The notes under the pieces: generated by a model
The model's input: the letters and a program-made list of their open reading frames with translations, nothing else
Told to the model about the DNA's origin: nothing
Database searches by the model: none
Program-made: the position numbers and the translations under genes
Shown: piece after piece, positions 19,277 to 28,669 of the stretch
Layout: the number at the start of each line of letters is the position of its first letter
Position numbering within the stretch: the first letter of the stretch is position 1
Assembly (NCBI GenBank): GCA_032054765.1
Contig: DAMBSC010000001.1
Coordinates: 310,001-374,000 of the forward strand
Reading direction: 5' to 3'
Length of the DNA: 64,000 nt
Source of the DNA: DFXE01 sp032054765
Lineage (GTDB): Bacteria; Bacteroidota; Bacteroidia; Bacteroidales; Tannerellaceae

Positions 19277-20089
19277 ATGAGTATTATAACTCGCATATTA
19301 GGTAGTCTCGAAGCACGTCTTAACCAGCCGAAAGTACGATTGTTTAGAACTATCTATTTTAATTTAAGAACGCTTCCTTTTGTACAAGCTATGAAATTAC
19401 CGGTATTTATTTATGGAAAAGTACACTTTTTCATGCTAAATGGAAAAATTGTATTTGATAAAACTAAGGTAAAATGTGGTATGGTAAAAATAGGATTAAA
19501 TGCAGATTCTTTTAGCATGTTTGACGGTAGTGGATTCATATCGTTAGGAAGCCCTAATAGTAGAATAATTTTTGAGGGTCCAGTAACCATTTCTTTGAAC
19601 AGCAAACTAAGAGTTGTTGAAGGTGAATTAAGATTAGGAAAACATACCTTCATTGGTTCAGGAGTTAGAATAATATGTAACGAAAGTAATATTTATATCC
19701 GTGAGTATACTAGAATAGCTTTTGATACAGTGATAATGGATAGTGGATTTCATTATGTTTATGACAAAAAAAAGGAAAGGATAGCTCGGCGTACATATCC
19801 TATTGAAATTGGCTCTTACAATTGGATAGGAAATCGTTCTACAATTTTTGGAGGATGTTATACTAAAGAATTTACAATTATTACAGCTAGAAGTCTTGTG
19901 AACAAAAATTTCACAGGAGAAGATGGGGAATATATGATGCTTGCAGGTATTCCTGCAAAACTTATAGCAACTGGTTTAAAAAGAGTATTTTCTTCTGAAT
20001 ATGATGTGAAAATAACAAATTGGTTTAATAAACATCCGAATGAGAATTATTATCTGGTGGGTAAAAATGAAGATATGAAGATTTTTTGA
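19277..20089 (+). CDS. Left-handed beta-helix acyltransferase
   Basis: Residues about 60-235 show the hexapeptide periodicity of left-handed beta-helix transferases (LRLGKHTFIGSGVRIICNESNIYI ... IGNRSTIFGGCY) and the family's closing motif MLAGIPAKLIATG. Such enzymes O- or N-acetylate sugars of surface polysaccharides using acetyl-CoA. The N-terminal 60 residues are less typical. It sits one base after the flippase and one base before the next gene, so it is part of a tight operon. The acceptor is unknown. Confidence 0.8.
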   Translation: MSIITRILGSLEARLNQPKVRLFRTIYFNLRTLPFVQAMKLPVFIYGKVHFFMLNGKIVFDKTKVKCGMVKIGLNADSFSMFDGSGFISLGSPNSRIIFEGPVTISLNSKLRVVEGELRLGKHTFIGSGVRIICNESNIYIREYTRIAFDTVIMDSGFHYVYDKKKERIARRTYPIEIGSYNWIGNRSTIFGGCYTKEFTIITARSLVNKNFTGEDGEYMMLAGIPAKLIATGLKRVFSSEYDVKITNWFNKHPNENYYLVGKNEDMKIF

Positions 20090-20090
20090 A

Positions 20091-21080
20091 ATGTATAAGC
20101 TTAGAGATCTCATTTTAAAGGGATTAAGAAAAACCTATCGGAATACAAGACGTATTAAATTCGGAATTGAACATCCCAATATTGACAGGGTATTATCTAA
20201 TATAAAAATATTTGAATTATTATCAGGTAAGAATCCTTGTATGATTTCCCGTTTTGGTACAGGTGAAATTGGTATAATAAATAATTATCTGGCTGTACAT
20301 GATGATAAATCTTTATTAAAAAGGTGTTATAGATATATTACTGATAATACTGGATTACCTTGGTGGGATAAACTTTTCTTTAAGTCAATGCGCCTTAATG
20401 CTGGTATTTTCCCAGAAACTATAGAGACACTAGAGAAATTTTCTGAACGTTATTTGCGAGATATTCCTGAAATAGATATTCTTGGTTCTTTTAATTATGC
20501 TGAAAAATTTATGCCCTTGAGAGAAGATATTACAAAAGTGCACTTGGAATGTTTGTATCCTTTTTTTGTTGACAATCCATGGACTAAAGCTTTAGAAGGG
20601 AAAAAAGTCTTAGTAGTGCATCCTTTTACGGAAAGTATCCAATATCAATATAAACAAAGAACTAAAATTTTCAATAACGAGAGCTTATGGCCTGATTATG
20701 AATTGAAATTAGTAAGAGCTGTACAATCTAATGCAGGAAATAAAGTTTCTTTTCGAAATTGGTTCGAAGCCTTAGAATTTATGGAAGAAGAAATAATCAA
20801 AATTGATTTTGATATTTGCATTTTAGGATGTGGTGCTTATGGACTTCCTTTGGCTGCTTTTGTAAAAAGAATGGGTAAAAAATCGATTCATATTGGTGGA
20901 GGAACACAACTTTTGTTTGGAATAAAAGGAAAACGATGGGATAATAACAGTTATTATTGGGCAGATCTGCCACATTTTAACACTAATTATAGCAGCCTTT
21001 ATAATGAATACTGGGTAAGACCTTCTGTAAATGAAACTCCGCTATCTGCTAAAAAAGTTGAAGGAGCCTGTTATTGGTAA
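20091..21080 (+). CDS. Putative GT-D-fold glycosyltransferase (DUF1792-like)
   Basis: Two blocks recall the GT-D/DUF1792 family: ISRFGTGEIGIINNY near residues 53-67 (compare RFGDGE) and DFDICILGCGAYGLPLAAFV followed by IHIGGGTQLLFGIKGKRWD near 260-285. GT-D enzymes transfer sugars in glycan assembly. It has no signal peptide or membrane segment, so it should act in the cytoplasm on lipid-linked intermediates. Its stop overlaps the next start (TAATG). The family call rests on remembered motifs and is moderate; a sugar transferase role is supported by the operon. Confidence 0.65.
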   Translation: MYKLRDLILKGLRKTYRNTRRIKFGIEHPNIDRVLSNIKIFELLSGKNPCMISRFGTGEIGIINNYLAVHDDKSLLKRCYRYITDNTGLPWWDKLFFKSMRLNAGIFPETIETLEKFSERYLRDIPEIDILGSFNYAEKFMPLREDITKVHLECLYPFFVDNPWTKALEGKKVLVVHPFTESIQYQYKQRTKIFNNESLWPDYELKLVRAVQSNAGNKVSFRNWFEALEFMEEEIIKIDFDICILGCGAYGLPLAAFVKRMGKKSIHIGGGTQLLFGIKGKRWDNNSYYWADLPHFNTNYSSLYNEYWVRPSVNETPLSAKKVEGACYW

Positions 21081-22315
21081 TGAATAAGCCTCAATTAAGA
21101 CCAGCCATGGATTGCTGGTATAAAGATTGGATGTTTTGGTTACTCTTATTAGTAATTAATATGAGTGGAAATCTCAGCTTTACTTATATTTTCCCATATA
21201 AACCTGTACTTATATTATTATTTATATTGCTTGCGGGATATAGTATAAAAAGATATGGATTTCCTTATAAAGCCACATTGTTTATTTTAATTTGGGGTAC
21301 AATATTGTCAATACAAGGAATATATTCTTCAGATTATTATTCTATTAGTAGTTCTTTTCATATTTTTATTAAGATTGTAATAGGAGTTTTGACTCTTTTA
21401 ATATTGAAAGAAAAATTCATCTCATATTACTCGAATATAATATATATTTTTTCTATTATAAGTTTATTTTGTTTTGCATATAATACATTTGTGGGAATTT
21501 TGCCTTTCATTTCCGTAGAAACTACAGAGATGGATGATGGCAACATATTTCGAGTATCTTCAATTATTTATACTCAATTATATAATCTTAATACAGGGTA
21601 TATTACTCTTAGAAATTGTGGCCCATTTTGGGAACCTGGAGCATTCCAAGGATTTGTAAATTTAGCTATAACTCTTGAAGTATTAACTACTAATAATTAT
21701 ACGAAATATTGGTATAGAAAAATGATTATACTCTTACTAACCGTAATTACAACATTCAGTACAGGTGGATTTGTGGTTTTATTTTTTAATATTTTATTTT
21801 TTTTACACATAACAAATCACCTTACAATTAATTCTAAGGTAATTATATCAATTAGTGTATTAATAGTATTTATATCAATTTTTATATCAACTGATTTTCT
21901 TGGTGAAAAAATATTTTCAGATAAAGGACGATTAGACATCTCTTTTAATGATTTAGGAGAAGGCTTATATTTATTATTCGGTTATGGATATGGAGCTGAA
22001 TCCATAACACAAAGTTCCATCAAATCAGCCAGTAGTATATTTAACTTGATTCGATATACTGGAATAATAGGATTAATAATCTTTTTTTATCCAATTTTGG
22101 GATTAAAATTTAATCGCATATATTTTGGATTTATAATATTTCTAATTCTTATGAATGAGCCATTCCTTACAGCAGGTCCATTTTGGTGGAGCATTCCTTT
22201 ACTTTGGGAACTTATAAAAAAAAGAAGAGATATATACAATGAATGTACTGAAAAAGAATCCAATAGGAGAATGGCTCAAGTGTTTATACAAAAAACATCG
22301 AGTAATCCGCAATAA
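21080..22315 (+). CDS. Oligosaccharide repeat-unit polymerase, Wzy-like
   Basis: A very hydrophobic protein of about 411 residues with some ten membrane helices and a larger external loop (about residues 150-190, including ETTEMDDGNIFRV), the usual shape of Wzy polymerases. Sequence conservation in this family is low, so the call rests on topology and on its place between the flippase and the glycosyltransferases. A conserved-looking NCGPFWEPGAFQGF is typical of O-antigen ligase/polymerase proteins. I chose the ATG that overlaps the preceding stop; a TTG two codons earlier (21074) is also open. Its 3' end overlaps the next gene by 77 bases. Confidence 0.78.
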   Translation: MNKPQLRPAMDCWYKDWMFWLLLLVINMSGNLSFTYIFPYKPVLILLFILLAGYSIKRYGFPYKATLFILIWGTILSIQGIYSSDYYSISSSFHIFIKIVIGVLTLLILKEKFISYYSNIIYIFSIISLFCFAYNTFVGILPFISVETTEMDDGNIFRVSSIIYTQLYNLNTGYITLRNCGPFWEPGAFQGFVNLAITLEVLTTNNYTKYWYRKMIILLLTVITTFSTGGFVVLFFNILFFLHITNHLTINSKVIISISVLIVFISIFISTDFLGEKIFSDKGRLDISFNDLGEGLYLLFGYGYGAESITQSSIKSASSIFNLIRYTGIIGLIIFFYPILGLKFNRIYFGFIIFLILMNEPFLTAGPFWWSIPLLWELIKKRRDIYNECTEKESNRRMAQVFIQKTSSNPQ

Positions 22316-22862
22316 TCATTCGCTACGTTTAGGTTATATGTCATTTGCGTATAATTGTCAGTTTGGTTATAACAATATTGTTTATGACAAAACAATTTTA
22401 GTAAACGTAAAAATAGGTGATTATACATACATTGGAAGTAATAGTAAAATTCAACATGCAGAATTTGGGAAATTTTGTAGTGTTGGAGCAGAAGTTTACA
22501 TAGGTCTAGGAAAACATCCTTTGCATTACAAATCAACTCATCCAGCATTTTATGCAAATGATAGCAGTTATTATGGCGTAGAACCTGAGATAAAGAATTT
22601 GACACCAGAATATGAAAAGATTACTATAGGAAATGATGTATGGATTGGAACGAGAGCAATAATTCTTGATGGAGTGAGTATTGGGGACGGAGTTGTTATT
22701 GCAGCCGGTGCTGTAGTTACTAAGGATGTTCCTTCATATGCAATAGTAGGTGGTGTTCCTGCTAAAATAATAAAATATCGGTTTGAGCCAGATAAAATCA
22801 ATCAACTTCTAGAAGAGAAATGGTGGGAGAAAGAAAAATATAATCCTCGATTTAGAAAATGA
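22239..22862 (+). CDS. CatB-related hexapeptide acetyltransferase
   Basis: Residues about 35-185 carry hexapeptide repeats (VKIGDYTYIGSNSKIQHAEFG, IGNDVWIGTRAIILDGVSIG, GAVVTKDVP) and the closing AIVGGVPAKIIKYRF; the His of GLGKHPLHY is in the usual active-site area of xenobiotic/CatB-type acetyltransferases. In capsule loci these acetylate sugars. Starting at 22239 it overlaps the polymerase gene by 77 bases in another frame; a later ATG (22338) would lose only non-repeat residues, so the start is uncertain. It ends in an ATGA overlap with the next gene. Confidence 0.85.
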   Translation: MNVLKKNPIGEWLKCLYKKHRVIRNNHSLRLGYMSFAYNCQFGYNNIVYDKTILVNVKIGDYTYIGSNSKIQHAEFGKFCSVGAEVYIGLGKHPLHYKSTHPAFYANDSSYYGVEPEIKNLTPEYEKITIGNDVWIGTRAIILDGVSIGDGVVIAAGAVVTKDVPSYAIVGGVPAKIIKYRFEPDKINQLLEEKWWEKEKYNPRFRK

Positions 22863-23869
22863 AAAAGATAGCTATATTAATACTTGCTCATAAAAAACCA
22901 GATCAATTAAAACAATTATTAATAAAATTGGATGATATAAATTTTGATTTTTTTATTCATATTGATGCTAAGAGTGAATTTTCATTATTCTATAAAAGTA
23001 TTAATGGAATCCTTATAAATTCAAATATAACTTGGATTAATAATCGAGTGAAAACTTATTTTAATGACTATTCTCTAATTGAAGCTACTTGTAGATGTGC
23101 AGAAGAGGCAATGAGTCATCATGATTATTCTTATTTTATTTTATTAACTGGGCAAGACTATCCTATCAAAACCAATAAATATATATATGAATACTTATTA
23201 AAATCATATCCTATGTCATTTATTGATATGTATGGGGTGGATGAGGCTTATAATAAAGGTGTTGAATGGGTTAAGAACATTGGTTACTATTATTTCTCAC
23301 AAAGAATACGAAGAAAAATACTTGGCATAGTTGGTGATAGATTCTATTTTTCTTCAAGAGGTAAAGTAGTGAGGTTATTTGCTGTTGTTTATGATAAGAT
23401 CATGTCAAGTATTAAATATTCTCCAAGACAAAAACTTAAAAATACCCATTATATATATTCTGCTGGATCACATTTTTGGATACTTCCTGATACTTCCGTG
23501 CGCTTTATTCTTGATAAATACCACAACGACAAAATGTTAAGTTCTATTTTTAAGCATATATCAGCACCAGAAGAAAGTTATTTTCAAACAATTTTGTCAG
23601 TAAAGCCTAATCTATTGCTCCCAAATGAATATATTCAATTTCAAAGTCAAGAAAGAGAAATGGATAATCCTGCTTTACGCTTAATAAAGTGGTATGAAAA
23701 TGGTATTCATACCAATGGACATCCTGCAATATGGAAAAAAGAAGATTTTAAATTTTTATTGACTGCAGATGCCTTGTTTGCTCGCAAATTTGATATGGAC
23801 ATTGATAATGACATTATCACCTTAATTGATAGACACATGGATCTAAAAAAACTTACTAAATTAAAATAG
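22859..23869 (+). CDS. GT14 (core-2/I-branching type) N-acetylglucosaminyltransferase-like protein
   Basis: The start MKKIAILILAHKKPDQLKQLL followed by FFIHIDAKSEF, then YFILLTGQDYPIKTNKYI and AGSHFWILPDTSVRFIL, and EESYFQTIL near residue 240, are the landmarks of the Branch/GT14 family, which adds beta-linked GlcNAc or xylose in other systems. It would act in the cytoplasm on the repeat unit. It overlaps the preceding gene by four bases and is followed by a 75-base gap, the first sizeable one in the cassette. The linkage made here cannot be told from sequence. Confidence 0.85.
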   Translation: MKKIAILILAHKKPDQLKQLLIKLDDINFDFFIHIDAKSEFSLFYKSINGILINSNITWINNRVKTYFNDYSLIEATCRCAEEAMSHHDYSYFILLTGQDYPIKTNKYIYEYLLKSYPMSFIDMYGVDEAYNKGVEWVKNIGYYYFSQRIRRKILGIVGDRFYFSSRGKVVRLFAVVYDKIMSSIKYSPRQKLKNTHYIYSAGSHFWILPDTSVRFILDKYHNDKMLSSIFKHISAPEESYFQTILSVKPNLLLPNEYIQFQSQEREMDNPALRLIKWYENGIHTNGHPAIWKKEDFKFLLTADALFARKFDMDIDNDIITLIDRHMDLKKLTKLK

Positions 23870-23944
23870 CACATTATCGTTGATTTATGCTAATACTGAA
23901 AATTAAAATATAGACTTGTGGCTGATAGAAACTAATTATCAACT

Positions 23945-25009
23945 ATGCGAATATTTTTAACTCATATTGCTCAGAAAGACAAAATATTAGAATACAACCT
24001 TTCAATAGCTGCAGCTAATTTCAGTTATAACCTAATTGAGTCAGGCTTGTTCGAGCATGTGTATTTCATATTACCCACATTTATCAAAGGAGAAATTGAA
24101 TCATTTAAAGGATTAATCTATTCTTCATTAAGATTGAGGAGGTATATGAAACCATTGGCTCCAATAATTGAAAACATACTACTATTTTTTAAAATTCCGA
24201 AAAAATCATCTATATGGTATTATAACTGTACTATACTCAATGCTCCGCTTATTGTTTTACTCAAACTGTTTAAGCCCGACATAAAGCAAAACATAATAAT
24301 ATTGGATTATACTCCAAGTCACAAAATAACATCCCGATTCTTTTTATGGCTAACAAATAAAATGGATGGATCAATACGACTTGCTAATTCATCTCTATTT
24401 ACATTAAAAAACTCAGTATGTTTACCTGGGGTCACGCCTTTCAATGCCCCACAATATCCACAAATCGTATCCTTAAAAAAGGAGTTTCTGATTTCTGGAG
24501 TTTTAACTGAAAATATATCCATGCTATCCATGCTGCTTGAGGCTTTTTCTAAGATGCCGGATATGAAACTTCATATAACAGGAAAATTACACAATTTGGA
24601 AGGAGTCGATAGATATACGCGAAAGAATAAAAATATCATCTATCATGGTATGGTAAAATATGAAGAATACCTTCGTATACTTCATGATATAACATTCGTA
24701 CTAAGTACCCGAAACCCAGACTCTCCTGAGAACCTATGCAATTTTCCATCGAAAATTATGGAAGCATTATTGCATAATCGCATCATCATCTCTACGTTAC
24801 ATTATGAACAGCTTCATAATATATACTACTTCGAAGTATCAGTTGAAACAACTAATTTTATCAACGATTTGAGGCGTATAACTACTTTACCGTCTAATGA
24901 ATTGCTTTGTTATGCAAATCAAGCTGACGAGATAAAGAAGCGTTTCAATACTGAGGTATGGAGAGAATGTATGGATAAAATAGAAAATTACGGTTCACAA
25001 ACAAAATAA
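23945..25009 (+). CDS. Glycosyltransferase, GT4-like
   Basis: A 354-residue protein with the two-domain outline of GT-B enzymes: a divergent N-terminal half and a C-terminal half with LISGVLTENISMLSMLLEAF, NIIYHGMVKYEEYLRIL and NFPSKIMEALLHNRIIISTL, the last resembling the donor-binding segment of GT4 transferases. The textbook E-x7-E is not intact. It is one base upstream of another GT4 gene and probably co-transcribed. Donor and acceptor are unknown; the family call is moderate. Confidence 0.7.
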   Translation: MRIFLTHIAQKDKILEYNLSIAAANFSYNLIESGLFEHVYFILPTFIKGEIESFKGLIYSSLRLRRYMKPLAPIIENILLFFKIPKKSSIWYYNCTILNAPLIVLLKLFKPDIKQNIIILDYTPSHKITSRFFLWLTNKMDGSIRLANSSLFTLKNSVCLPGVTPFNAPQYPQIVSLKKEFLISGVLTENISMLSMLLEAFSKMPDMKLHITGKLHNLEGVDRYTRKNKNIIYHGMVKYEEYLRILHDITFVLSTRNPDSPENLCNFPSKIMEALLHNRIIISTLHYEQLHNIYYFEVSVETTNFINDLRRITTLPSNELLCYANQADEIKKRFNTEVWRECMDKIENYGSQTK

Positions 25010-25010
25010 G

Positions 25011-26054
25011 ATGAAACGTATATACGATTTTGTATATCTCACCAATACGCCATCATTCTATAAACTGAATCTTTGCAATGAAATAGCAAAAACAACCTCA
25101 TTCTTATTAGTTCTTTATGGTTATGGTGCCGAAGCCGTTAATACTGAGCTTACTAACAAGAATAAATGGAGTTTTGATTTTGTATTTATTAATCAAGGAG
25201 ATGCACATCGACGTAATATCGGAATAACTTTTTTTCATCTTTTAAAGTTGATGAAAACAATTGTGGCAAAAAAGATATTATTTGCAGGATGGATGGCTCC
25301 CGAATATAATATCTATAGTTTCTTATCACCACGACATAAAAATGTAATGGTTTGTGAATCCTCCATTTTCGACGTATCGTTCCGGGGTTTTGGAGGACGA
25401 ATAAAGAAAAGAATTATAGACCGAATGAGTGCAACATTACCTTCAGGACAACCTCATGCTGAATTATTTGAATCTATAGGATTTAATGGAGTACAATATA
25501 TTACAGGTAGTGTTGGTATTTTCCATAAGCCAGGGAAGAAACAAAAAATGGATCATACTCCATTACGATATATTTATGTTGGACGTTTGATTGAAGTGAA
25601 AAATGTTGATTTACTTATAGAGGTATTCAATCAAAACAGAAAGCCACTCACTATTGTAGGGCAGGGAGTGTTAAAGAACTCCTTGCATGCTATAGCAAAA
25701 TCGAATATTACATTTTTAGGGTTTATCGATAATCAGGAGCTTGGAAATATATATCAGTCTCATGATGTCTTTATACTTCCATCAAACTATGAACCATGGG
25801 GATTAGTAGTGGAAGAGGCAATCTATTGGGGGTTGCCTGTAATTGTCAGTGATAAAGTGGGTAGTTCTTTTGATATGGTAAAAAATATAGGAACCGGTTG
25901 TATATTTAAATCCGGAAGCTTTGATGGATTGGCGCATGCTATAGCTGAGATGGAAGAAAATTATTTACAATACAGACAAGCGGTAGACGCTGTAGATTTT
26001 ATAGAACGAGATCGCTTACAAGTTGCTGCATATCTTAAACTTATTGAAGAATGA
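25011..26054 (+). CDS. Glycosyltransferase family 4
   Basis: The C-terminal half has the GT4 pattern: YIYVGRLIEVKNVDLLIEVF, ITFLGFIDNQELGNIY, and the donor-site E-x7-E in SNYEPWGLVVEEAIYWGLPV. It would be a cytoplasmic retaining sugar transferase. It lies one base after the previous gene and shares an ATGA overlap with the next GT4 gene. The N-terminal acceptor half is divergent, as usual. The sugar is not predictable. Confidence 0.87.
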   Translation: MKRIYDFVYLTNTPSFYKLNLCNEIAKTTSFLLVLYGYGAEAVNTELTNKNKWSFDFVFINQGDAHRRNIGITFFHLLKLMKTIVAKKILFAGWMAPEYNIYSFLSPRHKNVMVCESSIFDVSFRGFGGRIKKRIIDRMSATLPSGQPHAELFESIGFNGVQYITGSVGIFHKPGKKQKMDHTPLRYIYVGRLIEVKNVDLLIEVFNQNRKPLTIVGQGVLKNSLHAIAKSNITFLGFIDNQELGNIYQSHDVFILPSNYEPWGLVVEEAIYWGLPVIVSDKVGSSFDMVKNIGTGCIFKSGSFDGLAHAIAEMEENYLQYRQAVDAVDFIERDRLQVAAYLKLIEE

Positions 26055-27202
26055 AAGTACTACATACTATTGCTGGTTTTGGTATCAAATCAGGAGGAAC
26101 ATCAACATGCACATATAATCTTATTTCAAACATTCACGATCGGATAGAACATATAGATCTGCTTACTCCACAAGTAATAGATACAACTGACAGATTAATA
26201 GGAAAGAGTGAATCATGGATAAAAGCTTTACCATATGATTACGTTTCACCTTACGGCTTCTCCTCTAACCTTAAAAAGTTTTTACAACAAAACGACTATG
26301 ATATATATCATACCAATGGGCTTTGGATGCATATAAACCATACAACTTGCTGTATTGCCCGAAAAAAAGCAAAACCATATGTTATCACTCCTCATGGTAT
26401 GCTCTATCCACAGGCTTTGGAACGATCTGCATGGAAAAAGAGATTATTATTAAAACTTGGATTCAGGAAAAACATTGCAAAGGCCACTTGTATACATGTC
26501 ACATGCCAAAAAGAATTGGAACACGTGAGAAAATTTGGATATAAGGGTCCTATTGCTATTATACCTAACCCTATAAAAACAGCAAATGAAGAAAAAGAGA
26601 GAAAAAAATCTGATATAATGCGTATTGGTTATTTAGGACGTATTCATCCGATAAAGAATATAGAGAATTTATTATATGCTTGGCGACAATTAAATCTGAA
26701 AGAGGAAGAGGCTCAATTAGTTATTATTGGAGACTGTAGTCCTAATGAAATTGGTTATGAAAAATTTCTAAAAAAAGAACAAGAAAGATTAGCCATTAAA
26801 AATATTTTATGGACAGGTTTTTTATCAGGAATAGAAAAAGAAGAAATGTTGTCTTCTCTTTCTCTTTTGGTAGTTCCAAGCAAATCTGAAAATTTTGGGA
26901 TGATTATTCCTGAGGCTTTATTAAATGGTATTCCTGTTATTGCTTCTAAGGGCACTCCTTGGGAAGAATTAAATATTTACAATTGTGGATGGTGGGTTGA
27001 TAATGATGTGGAAACACTTACGCAATCAATTCAAAAAGCAATCTCTTTACCAGAAGAAATACGGATCCAAATGGGAGTTAATGGACAAAAAATGGTAAAA
27101 GAGAATTATTCAGTCGAAGTTATATCACAAAAAATGTGTGAATTATATGACTGGATTTTAAATGAAGGAAATAAACCGGAATTTGTATATGACAAATATT
27201 AA
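26051..27202 (+). CDS. Glycosyltransferase family 4
   Basis: Starts with a glycine-rich acceptor-domain opening (VLHTIAGFGIKSGGTSTCTY) and contains HGMLYPQALE, RIGYLGRIHPIKNIENLLYA and the E-x7-E motif in KSENFGMIIPEALLNGIPVI, all classic GT4. It has 383 residues, normal for the family. It overlaps the preceding gene by four bases and the following acetyltransferase by one base, so the three are translated from one message. Specificity unknown. Confidence 0.9.
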   Translation: MKVLHTIAGFGIKSGGTSTCTYNLISNIHDRIEHIDLLTPQVIDTTDRLIGKSESWIKALPYDYVSPYGFSSNLKKFLQQNDYDIYHTNGLWMHINHTTCCIARKKAKPYVITPHGMLYPQALERSAWKKRLLLKLGFRKNIAKATCIHVTCQKELEHVRKFGYKGPIAIIPNPIKTANEEKERKKSDIMRIGYLGRIHPIKNIENLLYAWRQLNLKEEEAQLVIIGDCSPNEIGYEKFLKKEQERLAIKNILWTGFLSGIEKEEMLSSLSLLVVPSKSENFGMIIPEALLNGIPVIASKGTPWEELNIYNCGWWVDNDVETLTQSIQKAISLPEEIRIQMGVNGQKMVKENYSVEVISQKMCELYDWILNEGNKPEFVYDKY

Positions 27203-27765
27203 TGAAATCAAAAGTTGATTTATCACAATATCAAAACAAATTAAGTCGTAAAAATCAATTTATTCGATTACTATGGACTATTGTATGGGGGATATTTGCT
27301 CGTCCAATTCCGCGTAGCCTATTTTCGGGATGGAAACGATTTCTTCTTCGATTATTTGGAGCAAAAATACATTCTACAGCAATTGTATATTCTTCAGCAA
27401 AAATCTATTATCCTAAAAATCTCATAATGGATAGATATTCATGTATTGATACTGATGTTGACTGTTATAACGTTAATATGATAAAAATAGGTGCTAATTC
27501 TACAATTTCGCAGAAAACTTTTTTATGTACAGCGAGTCATGATATAAATGATCGTTTAAATCCGTTAATTACAGCACCTATAATAATAGAGGATCAAGTA
27601 TGGGTTGCATCCGATGCTTTTATTGGTATGGGAATTACAATTGGGCAAGGTGCAGTAGTTGGAGCTAGATCAAGTGTCTTTAAAAATGTGGAACCATGGA
27701 CCGTAGTTGGCGGTAATCCTGCAAAATTTATTAAGAAACGAGTAATTGAATATAAAAATGCTTGA
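27202..27765 (+). CDS. WcaF-type hexapeptide acetyltransferase
   Basis: Resembles colanic-acid acetyltransferase WcaF: SGWKRFLLRLFGAKIHSTAI, the active-site CTASHDINDRLNP, IIIEDQVWVASDAFIGMG, and the close VVGGNPAKFIKKR. It is 187 residues, family length. It would acetylate a capsule sugar with acetyl-CoA in the cytoplasm. It overlaps its neighbours by one and eight bases. This is the third acetyltransferase of the cassette, suggesting a decorated polymer. Confidence 0.88.
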   Translation: MKSKVDLSQYQNKLSRKNQFIRLLWTIVWGIFARPIPRSLFSGWKRFLLRLFGAKIHSTAIVYSSAKIYYPKNLIMDRYSCIDTDVDCYNVNMIKIGANSTISQKTFLCTASHDINDRLNPLITAPIIIEDQVWVASDAFIGMGITIGQGAVVGARSSVFKNVEPWTVVGGNPAKFIKKRVIEYKNA

Positions 27766-28669
27766 TCTTTCTGTTATCATATTAACATATAATGAAGAAA
27801 TACATATTCGTCGTTGTATTGAAAATATAAAACCAATAGCAAAAGACATCTTTATTATCGATTCATATTCTACTGATCAGACAATAAATATTTGTGAAAA
27901 ATTAGACGTTCAAATTTTTAAGAATAAGTGGCCGGGAAATCAATCACAACAGTTTAATTGGGGACTAAATAATCTGCCTATTCGGACTAGATGGATTTTG
28001 CGTTTAGATGCTGACGAATATCTTACAGAAGAACTTATTAAGGAATTAATAAATAAGCTACCTACACTACCTCTTAGTATAACAGGAATAATATTTACTC
28101 TCAAAAGAATTTTTCTAGGGAAACATATTAAAAAAGGTACTGGTTCAGTTACTCAAATGCGTTTATTTCAATTTGGTAAAGCAAGATGTGAAATGAGATT
28201 AATGGATGAACATATTGAGCTATTAGAAGGTACATCAATATCTTTTCAAGGAAACTGGGTGGATGATAATTTAAATAATTTAAGTTGGTGGACTGTTAAA
28301 CATGTAGGTTATGCTATACGTGAAGCCATAGATCTATTGGATATTGAGTATGGGATTACAAGTATTAAGTCAGAAGACAAGATTCATTTATTAACAAAAG
28401 AAGCCTCAAAAAAGCGAAATAAGAAAAATACATATGCTAAACAACCCTTATTCTTTCGCTCATTTGCTTATTTTATTTATCGGTATATCTTCAAACTTGG
28501 TTTTATAGAAGGAAAAGAAGGATTTCTTTGGCATTTTCTTCAAGGATGGTGGTACCGTACTTTGGTGGATGCTAAAATTTTTGAGATAAAAAGAGCGTGT
28601 GGAAATGATCGGGATAAGATGATCGATTATATTAAAGAGAATTATAATATTGATTGCCGGAATTTATGA
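27758..28669 (+). CDS. Glycosyltransferase family 2
   Basis: The GT-A opening SVIILTYNEEIHIRRCIENI and the metal-binding motif in RLDADEYL near residue 85 identify GT2; the sequence resembles WaaE/KdtX-like transferases of surface glycans. I take the ATG at 27758, which overlaps the preceding stop by eight bases; the in-frame TTG four codons earlier is unlikely. The C-terminal half includes FFRSFAYFIYRYIFKLGFIEG, a likely membrane-associated stretch. It ends in an ATGA overlap with the next GT2. Confidence 0.88.
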   Translation: MLDLSVIILTYNEEIHIRRCIENIKPIAKDIFIIDSYSTDQTINICEKLDVQIFKNKWPGNQSQQFNWGLNNLPIRTRWILRLDADEYLTEELIKELINKLPTLPLSITGIIFTLKRIFLGKHIKKGTGSVTQMRLFQFGKARCEMRLMDEHIELLEGTSISFQGNWVDDNLNNLSWWTVKHVGYAIREAIDLLDIEYGITSIKSEDKIHLLTKEASKKRNKKNTYAKQPLFFRSFAYFIYRYIFKLGFIEGKEGFLWHFLQGWWYRTLVDAKIFEIKRACGNDRDKMIDYIKENYNIDCRNL